A stretch of 64,000 nt of DNA from Bacteroidota bacterium (GCA_024742495.1 JANSYJ010000004.1:186001-250000), one strand, 5' to 3'; shown: positions 17,956 to 28,281, numbered from the stretch's first letter. Notes: generated by a model not told the origin, from the letters alone. Translations and numbers: made by a program.

Positions 17956-18477
17956 CTATTCCCCCTCCTCTATCCAAGAGCTATACATCACATAATTATT
18001 GGCAATTCGGTTGATTTCTCCAGATATCAATTCGGCACTAATATCTTTTACTTTTTTAGCAGGGATTCCCGCATAGATACTTCCTTCCTTAATATGCGTT
18101 CCTTCCAACACTACTGCTCCTGCGGCAACAATACTATTGCTTTCAACTATACAAGCGTCCATTACAATTGCGCCCATCCCAATCAAAACATTATCGTGAA
18201 TGGTGCAGCCATGCACGATGGCATTATGGCCAATAGAAACATTATTGCCAATGTTTAGAGGATGCTTTTGATAGGTACAATGTAAAGTTGCTTGATCCTG
18301 CACATTTACTTTATTCCCCATCCTTATATAGTGGACATCACCACGAGCCACGCTATTAAACCAAAAACTACATTCATCGCCGCATTGGATATCGCCCACT
18401 AAGGTGGCATTATCAGCCACAAAGCAATCCTTACCTAATTGTGGACTTTTACCTTTTACTGTTTTTATAAGCGCCAT
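17956..18477 (-). CDS. Gamma carbonic anhydrase-family protein
   Basis: 173 residues of left-handed beta-helix hexapeptide repeats (LVGDIQCGDECSFWFNSVAR, NIGNNVSIGHNAIVHGCTI, VLIGMGAIVMDACIVE, GSIYAGIPAKKVK). The three zinc-binding His of gamma-class anhydrases are present in the H-C (TLHC) and GHNAIVHG motifs, and the RGD before HYIRMG is the usual conserved motif. The YrdA/PaaY subfamily is cytosolic and trimeric; some members hydrate CO2, others are inactive or hydrolyse thioesters. It is convergent with the S41 gene and divergent from Nfu. Confidence 0.9.
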   Translation of the reverse strand: MALIKTVKGKSPQLGKDCFVADNATLVGDIQCGDECSFWFNSVARGDVHYIRMGNKVNVQDQATLHCTYQKHPLNIGNNVSIGHNAIVHGCTIHDNVLIGMGAIVMDACIVESNSIVAAGAVVLEGTHIKEGSIYAGIPAKKVKDISAELISGEINRIANNYVMYSSWIEEGE

Positions 18478-18540
18478 ATCAATTCTATTTATATTGTCAA
18501 ATTAAAGATAAATGGCAGGCCCTTTAAAATCTCCCACTGC

Positions 18541-18548
18541 TATCTTTG
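18541..18548 (+). promoter_or_regulatory. -7 element TATCTTTG for the Nfu gene
   Basis: Exact TAnnTTTG match, 17 nt upstream of the ATG at 18565. It falls inside the in-frame upstream extension of the Nfu frame and so supports 18565 as the start. No convincing -33 box. Confidence 0.55.
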
Positions 18549-18564
18549 CAAAAAATATCGAAGG

Positions 18565-19209
18565 ATGGAATCAACTCAGGTACCTGTTAGTGTTTATGCC
18601 GAAATGACCCCGAATCCGGCCGTTTTAAAATTCGTAGCGAATAAGAAACTGGTGGAAGTTGATTCCGTTGAATTTCGCAATATTGAAGAGGCGCAGCCCT
18701 CACCACTCGCCACTCAACTCTTTCACCTACCTTTTGTAAAGGAAGTTTTTATCAGTTCAAATTACGTTGCTATCAGTAAGTTCGACATTGTAGAATGGGA
18801 AGAAGTGACCTTAGAACTTCGTGAGCTAATACGCGATTTCTTAGCGCAAGGTAATACCGTTCTCGACGAATCTGCCCTTCCTACAAATCTTGAGGCCGCC
18901 GAAGCCAGCAGCGACAATCCGAGCGAGCAAGCAGGCTACATCCACCCCGATGAAAAAACCGAAGCGGAATGGGATGAGTTTGATAAGAAAATTGTTTCCC
19001 TTTTGGATGAGTATGTAAAACCTGCCGTTACCGCAGATGGTGGTAACATCAAGTTTTTAAATCACCAAGATGGCATTGTAAGTGTATTGCTTCAAGGTGC
19101 CTGCAGTGGCTGCCCAAGTTCTACCGCTACCTTAAAACAAGGTATAGAAGGAATGTTAAAGAACTTCCTTCCGGGCCAAATCAGAGCAGTACAAGCAGTA
19201 AACGGCTAG
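18565..19209 (+). CDS. Nfu-type iron-sulfur scaffold/carrier protein
   Basis: 214 residues. Residues ~12-95 form the Nfu_N domain (MTPNPAVLKFVANKKL, PLATQLFHLPFVKEVFI), a linker of ~40 residues follows, and residues ~140-212 are the NifU C-terminal domain (KPAVTADGGNIKFL, then GACSGCPSSTATLKQGIEGM). The CSGC pair is the CxxC that holds a 4Fe-4S cluster between two subunits. It acts in the cytosol, delivering clusters to apo-proteins after assembly by the SUF system, which is not in this window. The start at 18565 gives the family N-terminus MESTQVPVSVYAEMTPNP. Confidence 0.92.
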   Translation: MESTQVPVSVYAEMTPNPAVLKFVANKKLVEVDSVEFRNIEEAQPSPLATQLFHLPFVKEVFISSNYVAISKFDIVEWEEVTLELRELIRDFLAQGNTVLDESALPTNLEAAEASSDNPSEQAGYIHPDEKTEAEWDEFDKKIVSLLDEYVKPAVTADGGNIKFLNHQDGIVSVLLQGACSGCPSSTATLKQGIEGMLKNFLPGQIRAVQAVNG

Positions 19210-19222
19210 GCTTTAAGCCTAG
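19206..19222. terminator. Hairpin shared by two convergent stop codons
   Basis: CTAGGC (19206-19211) and GCCTAG (19217-19222) pair around the loop TTTAA. The TAG of Nfu lies in one arm and the TAG of the desaturase, read on the other strand, lies in the other. A short CATTTT run follows on the plus strand; the T-tract is weak, so efficiency as a bidirectional terminator is uncertain. Confidence 0.5.
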
Positions 19223-20331
19223 GCCATTTTCATTTCACCGTAAGCCTTTAAGCTGCGCAAGTGGCCTTTAATGGCGGCACCTAAGGTTTTGTGCTCATTA
19301 TAAGGTAAACCGAATTCATTAGCGGTTTTCTTCACGATTTCGCTGATCGCTGGATAGTGGATGTGGCAAATGTGTGGGAATAAATGATGCTCCACTTGGA
19401 AGTTTAGTCCGCCTACGAACCAACCAACGATTTTACTTCTTCGGGCAAAATCTGAGGTTGTTTTGAGCTGATGCTCCATAAACTCATCGTCCATGGGCTT
19501 TTCGCCTGTCGGCATGGTAACTGCATCCACATGATCTACAACGTGAGCCAATTGGAATACAAAACTTAGTACAAAACCTGCAATGGCGTGCATTACTACA
19601 AAACCAATCAAGGGCACAAACCATGATACTTCTAGGAACACCTGTGGTAAAACAATGAACAAGCTGAAGTAGAGTACTTTGGTGTAAATCAGTTTTACCC
19701 ACTCTTTGCGTAGCTTCTCCTCGCTGAGTTTGGCTACTCCAGTTTTTTGATAACGAATTAATTGCGCAAAATCCTTCATCATTACCCAGTTTAGGGTTAG
19801 CAAGCTGTAAAGGAATGGAGCATAGAGCACCTGAAAACGATGCAAGGGTTTTAGAGGTTGATCTGGATGCAAACGCAATAAGCCGCGGCTATCCAAATCA
19901 TCATCTAAACCTTCGATATTGGTGTAGGTATGGTGCAAAACATTGTGCTGCAAACGCCAAGTAGTAAGATTCCCTGAAATAAGGTAAATACTGGAAGCGA
20001 TAAAGTCGTTTACCTTCGGAGAACGGTGATAGGCTCCATGGGCCGCATCGTGCATAACCGACATTCCCACAAAAGACATTCCCAATCCCATAAGGGCGAA
20101 CAATCCAACCACTACCCATGGTCCCGGATTAAAAATGAATAGCGATAAATAAGGCACAAAGTAGATGGCCAACATCGATATCGTTTTAATAAACATCGTA
20201 GAATTCGCCTTAGGATTTAAGGAACGCTCCTTAAAATAGCTGTTAATTCTTTGGTGTAAAGTTTTGCTAAACGAGTCAGAACCGCTTCTTGGGAACCGAA
20301 CTTTTTGCAGAGGGTAGGCAGTATTGGGCAT
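19219..20331 (-). CDS. Membrane fatty acid (acyl-CoA/acyl-lipid) desaturase
   Basis: 370 residues with the three His boxes of the integral-membrane di-iron desaturases: HDAAH (94-98), HNVLHH (129-134) and QVEHHLFPH (near 310), each followed by the expected hydrophobic pairs (ISMLAIYFVPYLSLFIF; VVVGLFALMGLGMSF; ALLTLNWVM). The QxxHH third box is typical of front-end (delta-5/6-like) desaturases; no fused cytochrome b5 domain is present. It introduces a double bond into membrane fatty acids, probably with ferredoxin or an external b5 as donor. The exact regiochemistry cannot be called. Confidence 0.9.
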   Translation of the reverse strand: MPNTAYPLQKVRFPRSGSDSFSKTLHQRINSYFKERSLNPKANSTMFIKTISMLAIYFVPYLSLFIFNPGPWVVVGLFALMGLGMSFVGMSVMHDAAHGAYHRSPKVNDFIASSIYLISGNLTTWRLQHNVLHHTYTNIEGLDDDLDSRGLLRLHPDQPLKPLHRFQVLYAPFLYSLLTLNWVMMKDFAQLIRYQKTGVAKLSEEKLRKEWVKLIYTKVLYFSLFIVLPQVFLEVSWFVPLIGFVVMHAIAGFVLSFVFQLAHVVDHVDAVTMPTGEKPMDDEFMEHQLKTTSDFARRSKIVGWFVGGLNFQVEHHLFPHICHIHYPAISEIVKKTANEFGLPYNEHKTLGAAIKGHLRSLKAYGEMKMA

Positions 20332-20366
20332 AGAAAATATTTCGTGGCTAAAATAGTAAGGAAGTT

Positions 20367-20374
20367 TAACTTCG
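20367..20374 (+). promoter_or_regulatory. Weak candidate -7 element TAACTTCG before pgi
   Basis: Same octamer as at 2905, here 27 nt before the pgi ATG. One mismatch to TAnnTTTG. Low weight. Confidence 0.3.
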
Positions 20375-20401
20375 CCTTCTTAAAACTTAAGAATTGCTCT
20401 G

Positions 20402-22066
20402 ATGCTCCAAAACATAAATCCTAGTCAAACTAAAGCTTGGGAAAAGCTTAAACAGAAGGCGGAAGAAATTAAAGCTTCATCGCTGAAAGACCTGTTTAAA
20501 TCGGACCCTCAGCGATTTGAGCGTTTAACTAGAAATCATGAAAGTTTACTCTTCGATTTTTCGAAAAACTTAATCGACGAGGAAGTTTTAATGCTCTTAA
20601 AGCAACTTTTTGCAGAATGCGGCGTGGAAGCTGGCTTAAAAGCCATGTTTGATGGCGAAAAAATCAATGAAACGGAAGGGCGAGCCGTATTGCATAGCCA
20701 ACTGCGGAACTTTGGCGCTAGAGCAATTGAAGTAGATGGAGCTTCCATTAATGAACCCATTGCGGCGGTATTAGAGCAAATGCAAGACTTTTCTGATTTG
20801 TTGATTTCAGGAAATTGGAAAGGCTTTAGCGGGAAGACCATTAAGCATATTGTAAACATTGGAATTGGCGGTAGTGATTTAGGACCATTAATGGTTTACG
20901 AAGCCCTGAAACCCTATCACAATCATATAAAATGTCACTATGTTTCCAATGTAGATGCAGCTCATATCCATGAAACGCTTAAGGACCTTGACCCAGAGCA
21001 GACTCTATTTATAATTGCCAGTAAAACTTTTAGCACCCAAGAAACCATGACCAACGCACACAGCGCAAGGGCTTGGTTTTTAAGAAGCGATGCTTCGGAA
21101 AAGGATATAGCCAAGCATTTTGTGGCCGTTTCAACTAATCGAGAGAAGGTGGTTGACTTTGGCATTGACCCAAGCAATATGTTTGTTTTTTGGGATTGGG
21201 TTGGCGGGCGTTATTCGGTGTGGAGCGCCATAGGTTTAAGCCTAGCTTGCGGTTTAGGTTATAAGAATTTCGAAAAGTTTTTGAGAGGCGGTAAAGGGAT
21301 GGATGATCATTTGGCGCAAAGCGAATTCGATCAAAACATCCCTATGCTAATGGCCGGAATTGGCATCTGGTATGTCAACTTCTTAGGTGCAGAAAGCGAG
21401 GCTATCATCCCTTACGATCAAAATATGCATCGTTTTGCCGCCTATTTTCAGCAAGGGAATATGGAAAGTAATGGCAAGGATACTGACCGCAATGGAGATC
21501 CAATCACCTATCACACCGGACCCATTATTTGGGGCGAACCCGGCACTAATGGTCAACATGCCTTTTTCCAGTTAATGCATCAGGGAAGCCGATTTATCCC
21601 TGCCGACTTTATTGCTTTCGCAGAAAGTCACTATCCGATTGGAGATCATCACAGCAAACTACTTTCCAACTTCTTGGCCCAAACCGAAGCTTTAATGGTT
21701 GGTAAAACCGCCGAGGAAGTTGAAGCGGAAATGCAAGCTCGAGGCGACAGCCCTGAGCAAATTGCCAAAGTGAGTCCATTTCGAGTATTTAAAGGAAATA
21801 GGCCTAGCACCTCTATTGTAGGCGCTAAATCTACACCCGAAGCATTGGGAGCATTAATTGCTGCTTATGAACACAAGATATTTATACAAGGTATCGTTTG
21901 GAACATTTACTCTTTCGATCAATGGGGAGTTGAATTAGGAAAACAATTAGCCAATACCATTTTACCTTTGCTAGAGAACCAATCAGAGGAAGTGGAAATT
22001 TCTAAAGATGCCTCAACAAAGGGATTAATTAAGTACATTAACCGTCTGCGAGGAAAAAATAATTAG
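20402..22066 (+). CDS. pgi: Glucose-6-phosphate isomerase
   Basis: 554 residues, the normal length of the long (E. coli-like) PGI. Visible signatures: the phosphate-binding GIGGSDLGP near 160, [23 protein letters not shown] near 265, the QGNMESNGK signature with the catalytic Glu near 355, [14 protein letters not shown] near 380, and the C-terminal Lys in [13 protein letters not shown] near 510. Interconverts glucose-6-P and fructose-6-P in the cytosol. It is followed 6 nt later by a Cbp1-like lipoprotein gene, so the two may be co-transcribed although their functions are unrelated. Confidence 0.97.
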   Translation: MLQNINPSQTKAWEKLKQKAEEIKASSLKDLFKSDPQRFERLTRNHESLLFDFSKNLIDEEVLMLLKQLFAECGVEAGLKAMFDGEKINETEGRAVLHSQLRNFGARAIEVDGASINEPIAAVLEQMQDFSDLLISGNWKGFSGKTIKHIVNIGIGGSDLGPLMVYEALKPYHNHIKCHYVSNVDAAHIHETLKDLDPEQTLFIIASKTFSTQETMTNAHSARAWFLRSDASEKDIAKHFVAVSTNREKVVDFGIDPSNMFVFWDWVGGRYSVWSAIGLSLACGLGYKNFEKFLRGGKGMDDHLAQSEFDQNIPMLMAGIGIWYVNFLGAESEAIIPYDQNMHRFAAYFQQGNMESNGKDTDRNGDPITYHTGPIIWGEPGTNGQHAFFQLMHQGSRFIPADFIAFAESHYPIGDHHSKLLSNFLAQTEALMVGKTAEEVEAEMQARGDSPEQIAKVSPFRVFKGNRPSTSIVGAKSTPEALGALIAAYEHKIFIQGIVWNIYSFDQWGVELGKQLANTILPLLENQSEEVEISKDASTKGLIKYINRLRGKNN

Positions 22067-22072
22067 TAAGCA

Positions 22073-22945
22073 ATGAAAAAGTGGAGCATCTTACTCCTTT
22101 TTAGTGGAGTATTCTTAGGCGCCTGCAACCAAGAAGCAGTAGAAGAAAACCTTCGTTTGAAGGCCGAAATTGATTCCCTAAAAACGCAAGGCGTGGAACA
22201 GGATTCGAGTATCAGTAATTTCATGGCTGCCTTTAATGAAGTGCAATATAACTTGTCCTCAATTCGAGATCGAGAAGAATCTATACGCGAAGTACAGGAT
22301 GGTAATTTAGAAACAAGTCTGAGCGCTCGCGAAAGCGTTATTGCAGATATTGAAGCTATAAATGGCTTGCTTGAGGCCAATAAAAACGCGATCGAAGATT
22401 TACGTCGCAAATTAGCTGCTAGCCGCGGTGAAGGGCGGAAGTACATGAAAATGGTGGAGAACCTTAACCGTCAGATTGAAATCAAGAACGAGCAAATTGC
22501 CAGCCTATACAGTCAACTTGAAGAAGCGAACTTTAAAGTTTCACAACTCAGCTCAAAAGTTGGCATGTTAACCGAAGCGGGCATGGCCCAAAAGAAAGTT
22601 ATTGAGCAACAAAAGGATGCGATGAATTCGGCCTATTACACCATGGGCACCTATAAGGAGCTTAAGGAAGCTGGCGTTGTAAATAAAGAGGGAGGCTTTA
22701 TTGGCATCGGACGCACCGAAACTTTAGCAGAGGATTTCAACACCGAGTATTTTACCAAGTTAGACATCCGCAATTCAAGCCAATTAAGCTTTAATGGGAC
22801 TTTTAAGAAAGTGGAAGTCATTACAAACCACCCAAGCGATTCCTACGTATATGAAGGTGAGGAGGGTTTAAAGTCAGGCTTAAAAATCACAAATCCAGCA
22901 CTTTTCTGGTCTAAGTCAAAGTATCTTGTAATTTTGCTGGACTGA
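22073..22945 (+). CDS. Cbp1-like coiled-coil lipoprotein
   Basis: 290 residues. MKKWSILLLFSGVFLGAC gives a lipoprotein signal with Cys18. Residues ~20-190 are an almost unbroken coiled coil (heptads in EENLRLKAEIDSLKTQG; NRQIEIKNEQIASLYSQLEE; KVGMLTEAGMAQKKVIEQQK). The last ~100 residues are a small beta-rich head (YYTMGTYKELKEAGVVNKEG, GIGRTETL, KVEVITNHPSDSY) that is strongly conserved across Bacteroidota in proteins labelled Cbp1-family collagen-binding adhesins. The adhesin label comes from one pathogen; in a marine species the role is probably general envelope structure (inference). Confidence 0.78.
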   Translation: MKKWSILLLFSGVFLGACNQEAVEENLRLKAEIDSLKTQGVEQDSSISNFMAAFNEVQYNLSSIRDREESIREVQDGNLETSLSARESVIADIEAINGLLEANKNAIEDLRRKLAASRGEGRKYMKMVENLNRQIEIKNEQIASLYSQLEEANFKVSQLSSKVGMLTEAGMAQKKVIEQQKDAMNSAYYTMGTYKELKEAGVVNKEGGFIGIGRTETLAEDFNTEYFTKLDIRNSSQLSFNGTFKKVEVITNHPSDSYVYEGEEGLKSGLKITNPALFWSKSKYLVILLD

Positions 22946-22986
22946 TATAGGGGGCTGAGTTTGATAAACCAGCTATTAAAAGAGGA

Positions 22987-23460
22987 ATGAAGGTTAGCAA
23001 TATGATTTTTTTCTACCGCTTGAAGTGGCTGGTAAGGCTTCTCTTGCTCTGTATTTTCGTCGATTTAAGTTTATCACTAATTCAAGGAAGTCTTTCCGAT
23101 CTTTTCCCTAATCATGAATTGGCAATTGCTGCAATTGCAGGTCTGCTAATTTTAACCCTACTCCGCTTCAGCTTTTTCTCCTATGAAGATGAATACGAGA
23201 TTATTCATATTGACACACGAAGTTTAGTATTCGGCTTTTTAGAAAGTCAGAAACACCGTCACTATGAATTTGCTAAACTTATTCACGCTGATTTCCAGAT
23301 AGAAAAGGGTTTTCTAAAGTATAAACTTACTTTAACGGTAAACTCCAGTACCGGTGATAAAAAGCTTAGGCGCTTTGACCTTTACTTCCTAAATGCCGAG
23401 AAAAGAAGCTACGTAGAGAACTCCTTGAAAAAAGTTCTAAAAGCCAACAATGCCTCATAG
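22987..23460 (+). CDS. Hypothetical two-TM protein with PH-like C-terminal part
   Basis: 157 residues, no family recognised. Two hydrophobic segments (LVRLLLLCIFVDLSLSLI and LAIAAIAGLLILTLLRFSFF) at the N-terminus are followed by ~95 mostly beta residues (EIIHIDTRSLVFGFLE, FLKYKLTLTVNSST) and a C-terminal helix (AEKRSYVENSLKKVLKAN). This order resembles membrane-anchored bacterial PH-like domain proteins, but no motif confirms it. The Met at 23002 is an alternative start. Confidence 0.5.
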   Translation: MKVSNMIFFYRLKWLVRLLLLCIFVDLSLSLIQGSLSDLFPNHELAIAAIAGLLILTLLRFSFFSYEDEYEIIHIDTRSLVFGFLESQKHRHYEFAKLIHADFQIEKGFLKYKLTLTVNSSTGDKKLRRFDLYFLNAEKRSYVENSLKKVLKANNAS

Positions 23461-23506
23461 CTTTTAGCGATGGATGTTTGCTTAACTTTACCGCAAATTA
23501 AAGTTT

Positions 23507-23941
23507 ATGCTTACCGGTTTACAGCACCTACATTCTAGTATTCCTTACCTTTTTTTACCGCTTATTTTAATCGCCATTGTGGTATTTTGGGTGAAATCAT
23601 TCGGCCAAAGTGCATTCGGGAAAACCGATAAAAGATTGGCTTTAATTACTTTAATCCTCAGTCATTTACAACTTGTATTTGGCCTATTATTATATTTTAT
23701 CGGCCCCAAGGGCTTTGCTTATACTTCCGTTTCTGGATTTATGAAGGACGCTGTTTTACGCTTATATGCTGTAGAACATATCTCAGTGATGCTCATTGCA
23801 ATAGTGCTCATCACCGTAGGTTATTCTCGTGCCAAAAGACAGGAGGATAGCGGTAAAAAATTCCGCGGTTTAGCGGTCTTCTATTCCCTAGGATTAGTAT
23901 TTATCCTATCGCGGATCCCTTGGGAAGCCTGGCTTTCCTAA
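23507..23941 (+). CDS. Four-TM inner-membrane protein (cytochrome-b-like family of Bacteroidota)
   Basis: 144 residues with four hydrophobic helices (IPYLFLPLILIAIVVFWV, LALITLILSHLQLVFGLLLY, HISVMLIAIVLITVGYS, GLAVFYSLGLVFILS). His at positions 8-10 (HLHS), the SHLQ motif and the VEHIS motif are shared with a small family usually labelled cytochrome B in Flavobacteria, although haem binding is not demonstrated. It ends 3 nt before hflX, suggesting co-transcription. Function open. Confidence 0.6.
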   Translation: MLTGLQHLHSSIPYLFLPLILIAIVVFWVKSFGQSAFGKTDKRLALITLILSHLQLVFGLLLYFIGPKGFAYTSVSGFMKDAVLRLYAVEHISVMLIAIVLITVGYSRAKRQEDSGKKFRGLAVFYSLGLVFILSRIPWEAWLS

Positions 23942-23944
23942 AAC

Positions 23945-25144
23945 ATGATTGAAACTAAAAAGAAAAGCTCTATTGGCCGCGAAAAAGCGGTTCTAATAGG
24001 AGCTATTACCGCCTTCCAAAACGAAGAAAAAGTTACGGAATACCTAGATGAGTTGGCTTTCTTAGCCGATACAGCTGGGGCTGATTCCCTAAAGCGATTC
24101 ACGCAAAAACTCGATACACCAAACCCCAAGACATTTCTAGGCTCTGGAAAGGTTGAGGAAATCGCGGCCTATATCAAGGCGGAGGAAATTGACATTGCCA
24201 TCTTTGATGATGAACTTTCACCCTCCCAACTGAAAAATATCGAGCGCATCTTTGAGATTAAGGTCTTAGACAGGACCAATCTTATTCTGGACATTTTTGC
24301 GGCAAGAGCAACAACCTCTTATGCCCGCACCCAGGTGGAGCTTGCTCAATATCAATATCTGCTGCCCCGACTTACTAATATGTGGACACACCTTAGTAAG
24401 CAAAAGGGTGGTATAGGCATGAAAGGCCCGGGTGAACGTGAAATTGAAACCGACCGACGGATCATACGCGATAAAATTTCCCTACTAAAAAAGCAGCTGG
24501 TTAAGATTGATAAGCAAATGGCCATCCAAAGGTCTAACCGCGCTAGCATGGTGCGCGTAGCCTTGGTAGGTTACACCAATGTGGGGAAATCCACCTTGAT
24601 GAATCTTCTCAGTAAGTCCAAGGTATTTGCGGAAAATAAACTTTTCGCCACCCTAGACACAACCGTGCGTAAGGTGGTCATTCACAACCTTCCCTTCCTG
24701 CTAAGTGATACGGTAGGTTTTATCCGCAAATTACCAACCCAGTTGGTGGAGTCCTTTAAATCTACCCTCGATGAAGTGCGGGAGGCGGACGTATTACTGC
24801 AAGTGGTGGATATATCCCATCCCAATTTTGAAGAACATATCAGCACCGTAGATCGTACTATCGCTGAGATTGATGGTTCCGACAAACCAACCATAATGAT
24901 CTTCAACAAAATAGATGCTTATCAAGCCGAGTATCGGGATCCCGACGATTTAAGCGCCCCCGAAAATAATCGCCACTTTAGCATGGATGAATGGAAAGCA
25001 ACCTGGTTTGCCCGCACCGATCGACAGGCAGTATTTATATCCGCTACTGAAAAAGAAAACATTGAAGATTTGCGCAATCGACTTTATGAAACGATTGCCG
25101 AAATCCACGCTCGCCGTTACCCCAATAATAATTTTCTCTTTTAA
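23945..25144 (+). CDS. hflX: Ribosome-associated GTPase HflX
   Basis: 399 residues. The N-terminal HflX domain (TPNPKTFLGSGKVEEIAAYI, DELSPSQLKNIE, DRTNLILDIFAARATT) is followed by the signature GGIGMKGPGEREIETDRR and a coiled coil, then the G domain: P-loop GYTNVGKST, G3 DTVGFIRKLP and G4 NKID. HflX splits stalled 70S or 100S ribosomes, especially after heat or antibiotic stress. Length and motif order are normal for the family. Confidence 0.96.
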   Translation: MIETKKKSSIGREKAVLIGAITAFQNEEKVTEYLDELAFLADTAGADSLKRFTQKLDTPNPKTFLGSGKVEEIAAYIKAEEIDIAIFDDELSPSQLKNIERIFEIKVLDRTNLILDIFAARATTSYARTQVELAQYQYLLPRLTNMWTHLSKQKGGIGMKGPGEREIETDRRIIRDKISLLKKQLVKIDKQMAIQRSNRASMVRVALVGYTNVGKSTLMNLLSKSKVFAENKLFATLDTTVRKVVIHNLPFLLSDTVGFIRKLPTQLVESFKSTLDEVREADVLLQVVDISHPNFEEHISTVDRTIAEIDGSDKPTIMIFNKIDAYQAEYRDPDDLSAPENNRHFSMDEWKATWFARTDRQAVFISATEKENIEDLRNRLYETIAEIHARRYPNNNFLF

Positions 25145-25153
25145 GACCGTTCT

Positions 25154-27436
25154 ATGGCTAAAGTGAGTAAAAAGAATACCCTCGATTATCACTCTTCCGG
25201 ACGTCCTGGTAAAATCGAGGTTATTCCAACCAAGCCGAGTAATTCTCAGCGCGATTTGTCTATGGCCTATTCTCCTGGCGTGGCCGATCCCTGTTTAGAA
25301 ATTGCGAGAGACCCCAAGCAAGTATATAATTACACCGCGAAAGGAAATTTAGTAGCGGTTATTTCGAATGGCACCGCCGTTTTAGGCTTAGGCGATATTG
25401 GCCCTGAAGCCAGCAAGCCCGTTATGGAGGGCAAAGGAGTTCTCTTTAAAATATTTGCCGACATCGATGTATTCGACATTGAGATTAACGAAACCGATCC
25501 TGAGAAATTCGTAGAGCATGTGAAGGCCATTGCCCCAACCTTTGGAGGCATCAACTTAGAAGATATTAAGGCACCCGAAAGCTTTTATATTGAAGATCGC
25601 CTTAAAGCCGAGCTAGACATTCCTGTGATGCATGATGATCAGCATGGAACGGCTATTATCGCCAGTGCCGGACTGCTAAACGCCAGCGAAGTGGTCCATA
25701 AAAAACTAGGCGATTTAAAAGTGGTGTTCAACGGTGCAGGAGCCAGCGCCAGTGCTACCGCTAAACTCTTTATGAGCCTCGGCGTAAAAGCCGAAAACCT
25801 ATTGATGGCCGATAGTAAAGGGATTATCAATAGTAGACGAAATGACCTGAACGAAGAGAAAAAATTCTTTGTAAGAGATACCGAGCATAATACTTTAAGC
25901 GAGGCTCTTGTTGGCGCCGATCTCTTTGTTGGCCTTTCTGTAGGTGGGATATTAAGTCAGGAGATGGTACGCAGCATGGCCAAGGACCCTATTGTATTTG
26001 CTTTAGCCAACCCTCACCCAGAAATAAACTACAAGCAAGCCAAGCAAGCGCGTGAAGATATTATCATCGCTACCGGGCGTTCTGATCATCCTAATCAGGT
26101 GAATAACGTTTTGGGCTTCCCCTTCATTTTTAGAGGAGCCTTAGATGTTAGGGCCAATAAGATTATTGAGGAAATGAAGATTGCCGCCGCTAGAGCAATA
26201 GCGGAGTTAGCTAAAGAAACCGTTCCCGAAATTGTAAATCTGGCCTATAATGAAAGTAATCTTCAATTCGGAAGGGACTACATTATACCTAAGCCTTTTG
26301 ATCCGCGACTTATCGTAAAAGTAGCCTGCGCGGTGGCCAAAGCGGCAATGGAGAGTGGCGTGGCGCAAGAGCCTATCCAAGACTGGGCTGCTTACAAAGA
26401 AGAACTCCTCAATCGACTAGGGAGGGATGATAAATTTATTCGCCTAGCACAAGAAAAGGCCTCCAAAGACCCCAAACGAATAGTGCTGGCGGAAGGTGAT
26501 GAACTGAATACTTTAAAGGCCGCTCAAATTGCGGTGGATGAAGGCTTGGCCCATCCAATATTACTAGGTCGTAAAAACAGAATTGAAGCTTTAATTGCTG
26601 AACATAGTTTAGAAGACATTTCGCATCTTCCCATTATTGATCCCTATGTTCCGCACGAGCGCCAGGAATTGTATGCAAAGATGTTCTTTGAAAAAAGAGC
26701 CCGCAAAGGAATTACCCTCTACGATGCGCGAAAGAAAATGCGCGATCGCAATTACTATGGGGTGGCCATGACCGAAAGTGGCGATGCTGATGCCTTTATC
26801 TCCGGTACTACCCGTCGCTATTCTGAAGTGATAAAACCCATTATTGAAATTATTGGCGCCCGCGAAGGCGTTAATCGCTTTGCCGGACTCTATATTATGC
26901 TTACCAAGCGTGGGCCCATGTTTTTTGCAGACACCACCGTTATCCCAGAACCTAATTCTGATGACATCGTCCAAATAACACGACTTTTAGCTGAAGGAAT
27001 TCGACGCGTAAACCTCGAGCCACGCATTGCCCTTTTAGGTTATTCTAATTTTGGCAGTAGTAATGATCGTACCTCCAAAATAATGCAAGAGGCCCGTGAA
27101 ATTTTGCATCGGGAAAACCCGGAGCTTATAGTTGATGGTGAGGTCCAGGCCAATATAGCCTTAAGCCAAGAATTGCTAAAAGAGAACTTCCCCTTTAGCA
27201 CCCTGGTTGATAAAAAAGTAAATGGCTTTGTATTCCCAGATTTGGCATCGGGAAATATCGCTTATAAAATGCTTCAGTCCTTTGAAGCCGCGGAAGCTTT
27301 AGGACCGGTTTTACTAGGAGTTAATAAGCCCGCACATATATTACAAATGGGTGCATCTGTTAGAGAAATTGTAAATATGATTACCTTAGCAAGTGTGGAC
27401 GCCCAAACACGGAAGCCAAACCTAAAACCCTTGTAA
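25154..27436 (+). CDS. maeB: NADP-dependent malic enzyme with phosphotransacetylase-like C-domain
   Basis: 760 residues, the MaeB size. The malic domain ([35 protein letters not shown] with [12 protein letters not shown] metal-binding Asp pair) spans ~1-170; an NAD(P)-binding domain with [15 protein letters not shown] follows to ~430; residues ~435-755 form a PTA_PTB domain ([46 protein letters not shown]), which in MaeB is regulatory and binds acetyl-CoA. Oxidatively decarboxylates malate to pyruvate and makes NADPH. It sits 9 nt after hflX and its stop shares one base with the next ATG. Confidence 0.95.
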   Translation: MAKVSKKNTLDYHSSGRPGKIEVIPTKPSNSQRDLSMAYSPGVADPCLEIARDPKQVYNYTAKGNLVAVISNGTAVLGLGDIGPEASKPVMEGKGVLFKIFADIDVFDIEINETDPEKFVEHVKAIAPTFGGINLEDIKAPESFYIEDRLKAELDIPVMHDDQHGTAIIASAGLLNASEVVHKKLGDLKVVFNGAGASASATAKLFMSLGVKAENLLMADSKGIINSRRNDLNEEKKFFVRDTEHNTLSEALVGADLFVGLSVGGILSQEMVRSMAKDPIVFALANPHPEINYKQAKQAREDIIIATGRSDHPNQVNNVLGFPFIFRGALDVRANKIIEEMKIAAARAIAELAKETVPEIVNLAYNESNLQFGRDYIIPKPFDPRLIVKVACAVAKAAMESGVAQEPIQDWAAYKEELLNRLGRDDKFIRLAQEKASKDPKRIVLAEGDELNTLKAAQIAVDEGLAHPILLGRKNRIEALIAEHSLEDISHLPIIDPYVPHERQELYAKMFFEKRARKGITLYDARKKMRDRNYYGVAMTESGDADAFISGTTRRYSEVIKPIIEIIGAREGVNRFAGLYIMLTKRGPMFFADTTVIPEPNSDDIVQITRLLAEGIRRVNLEPRIALLGYSNFGSSNDRTSKIMQEAREILHRENPELIVDGEVQANIALSQELLKENFPFSTLVDKKVNGFVFPDLASGNIAYKMLQSFEAAEALGPVLLGVNKPAHILQMGASVREIVNMITLASVDAQTRKPNLKPL

Positions 27437-28245
27437 TGAACATTTTACTGCCTACCGACTTTTCAGAGAATGCGGAACTTGCTACGGAATACGCTTTTAA
27501 GCTGGCCGAAAAAGGCCAAGGCACTGTAACCGTTTTTCACGCCTATGATCTTCCCTACTCCGATCGCTCAATGAGCACCTCCTTATTGGAGGTTATGAAG
27601 GAGAATGCCGAGAATAATATGGCCGATCTTGAAACAAAACTCAAGGCCAAATACCCTCTTAACTTTAAAACACTAGTTCGTTTAGGAAATCCCATCCGAT
27701 TAATCACCGAAACATCGAATTTAGATGATATCGACCTGATTGTAATGGGTACCAAAGGGGCCAGTGGTTTAGAGGAAATTCTAATTGGATCCAATGCCGC
27801 TAGCGTTATTCAAAACAGCAACAAGCCGGTATTGATTATTCCGCCACAATCGGAGGTAAAACCAATCAACAAGATTGTATTTGCTTGCGATTTGGATCCT
27901 AAAGTAAAAGAACAACCCTTGCAACGTTTAGGGCGCTTTGCCCTTTTAAATGGTGCCACGGTAGACCTAGTTCATGTTCAAAACGAAAACACCTCCGCGC
28001 CCAAGGCCGGAAGTCGCGATTTTTACAGCACTAACCTTGGCGGTGTTCCACATGAATTTAGCATTCTAAATGCTGAAAACGTAGAGGAAGCCATTACCGC
28101 CGAAGCGGAAAAAGAAAATGCCGATGTGGTTGCCGCCATATCTAAGCGCTACAATTTTATTGAAGGTCTTTTCCACCGCAGCATGACCAGCAAACTCGCC
28201 TATCATACGCGCCTGCCATTATTGGTATTGCATGAACCAAAATAG
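27436..28245 (+). CDS. Tandem universal stress protein
   Basis: 269 residues containing two Usp domains. The first begins [20 protein letters not shown] and ends with the ATP-binding type signature VMGTKGASGLEEILIGSNA; the second begins KIVFACDLDP and ends AISKRYNFIEGLFHRSMTSK, where the G-2x-G-9x-G motif is degenerate. The first domain could therefore bind ATP, the second probably not. Cytosolic; translated with maeB (TAATG overlap). The partner process is unknown. Confidence 0.9.
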   Translation: MNILLPTDFSENAELATEYAFKLAEKGQGTVTVFHAYDLPYSDRSMSTSLLEVMKENAENNMADLETKLKAKYPLNFKTLVRLGNPIRLITETSNLDDIDLIVMGTKGASGLEEILIGSNAASVIQNSNKPVLIIPPQSEVKPINKIVFACDLDPKVKEQPLQRLGRFALLNGATVDLVHVQNENTSAPKAGSRDFYSTNLGGVPHEFSILNAENVEEAITAEAEKENADVVAAISKRYNFIEGLFHRSMTSKLAYHTRLPLLVLHEPK

Positions 28246-28281
28246 ACTTCAGGCCTTATTTAAATAGGCTAAAGTGTAACC

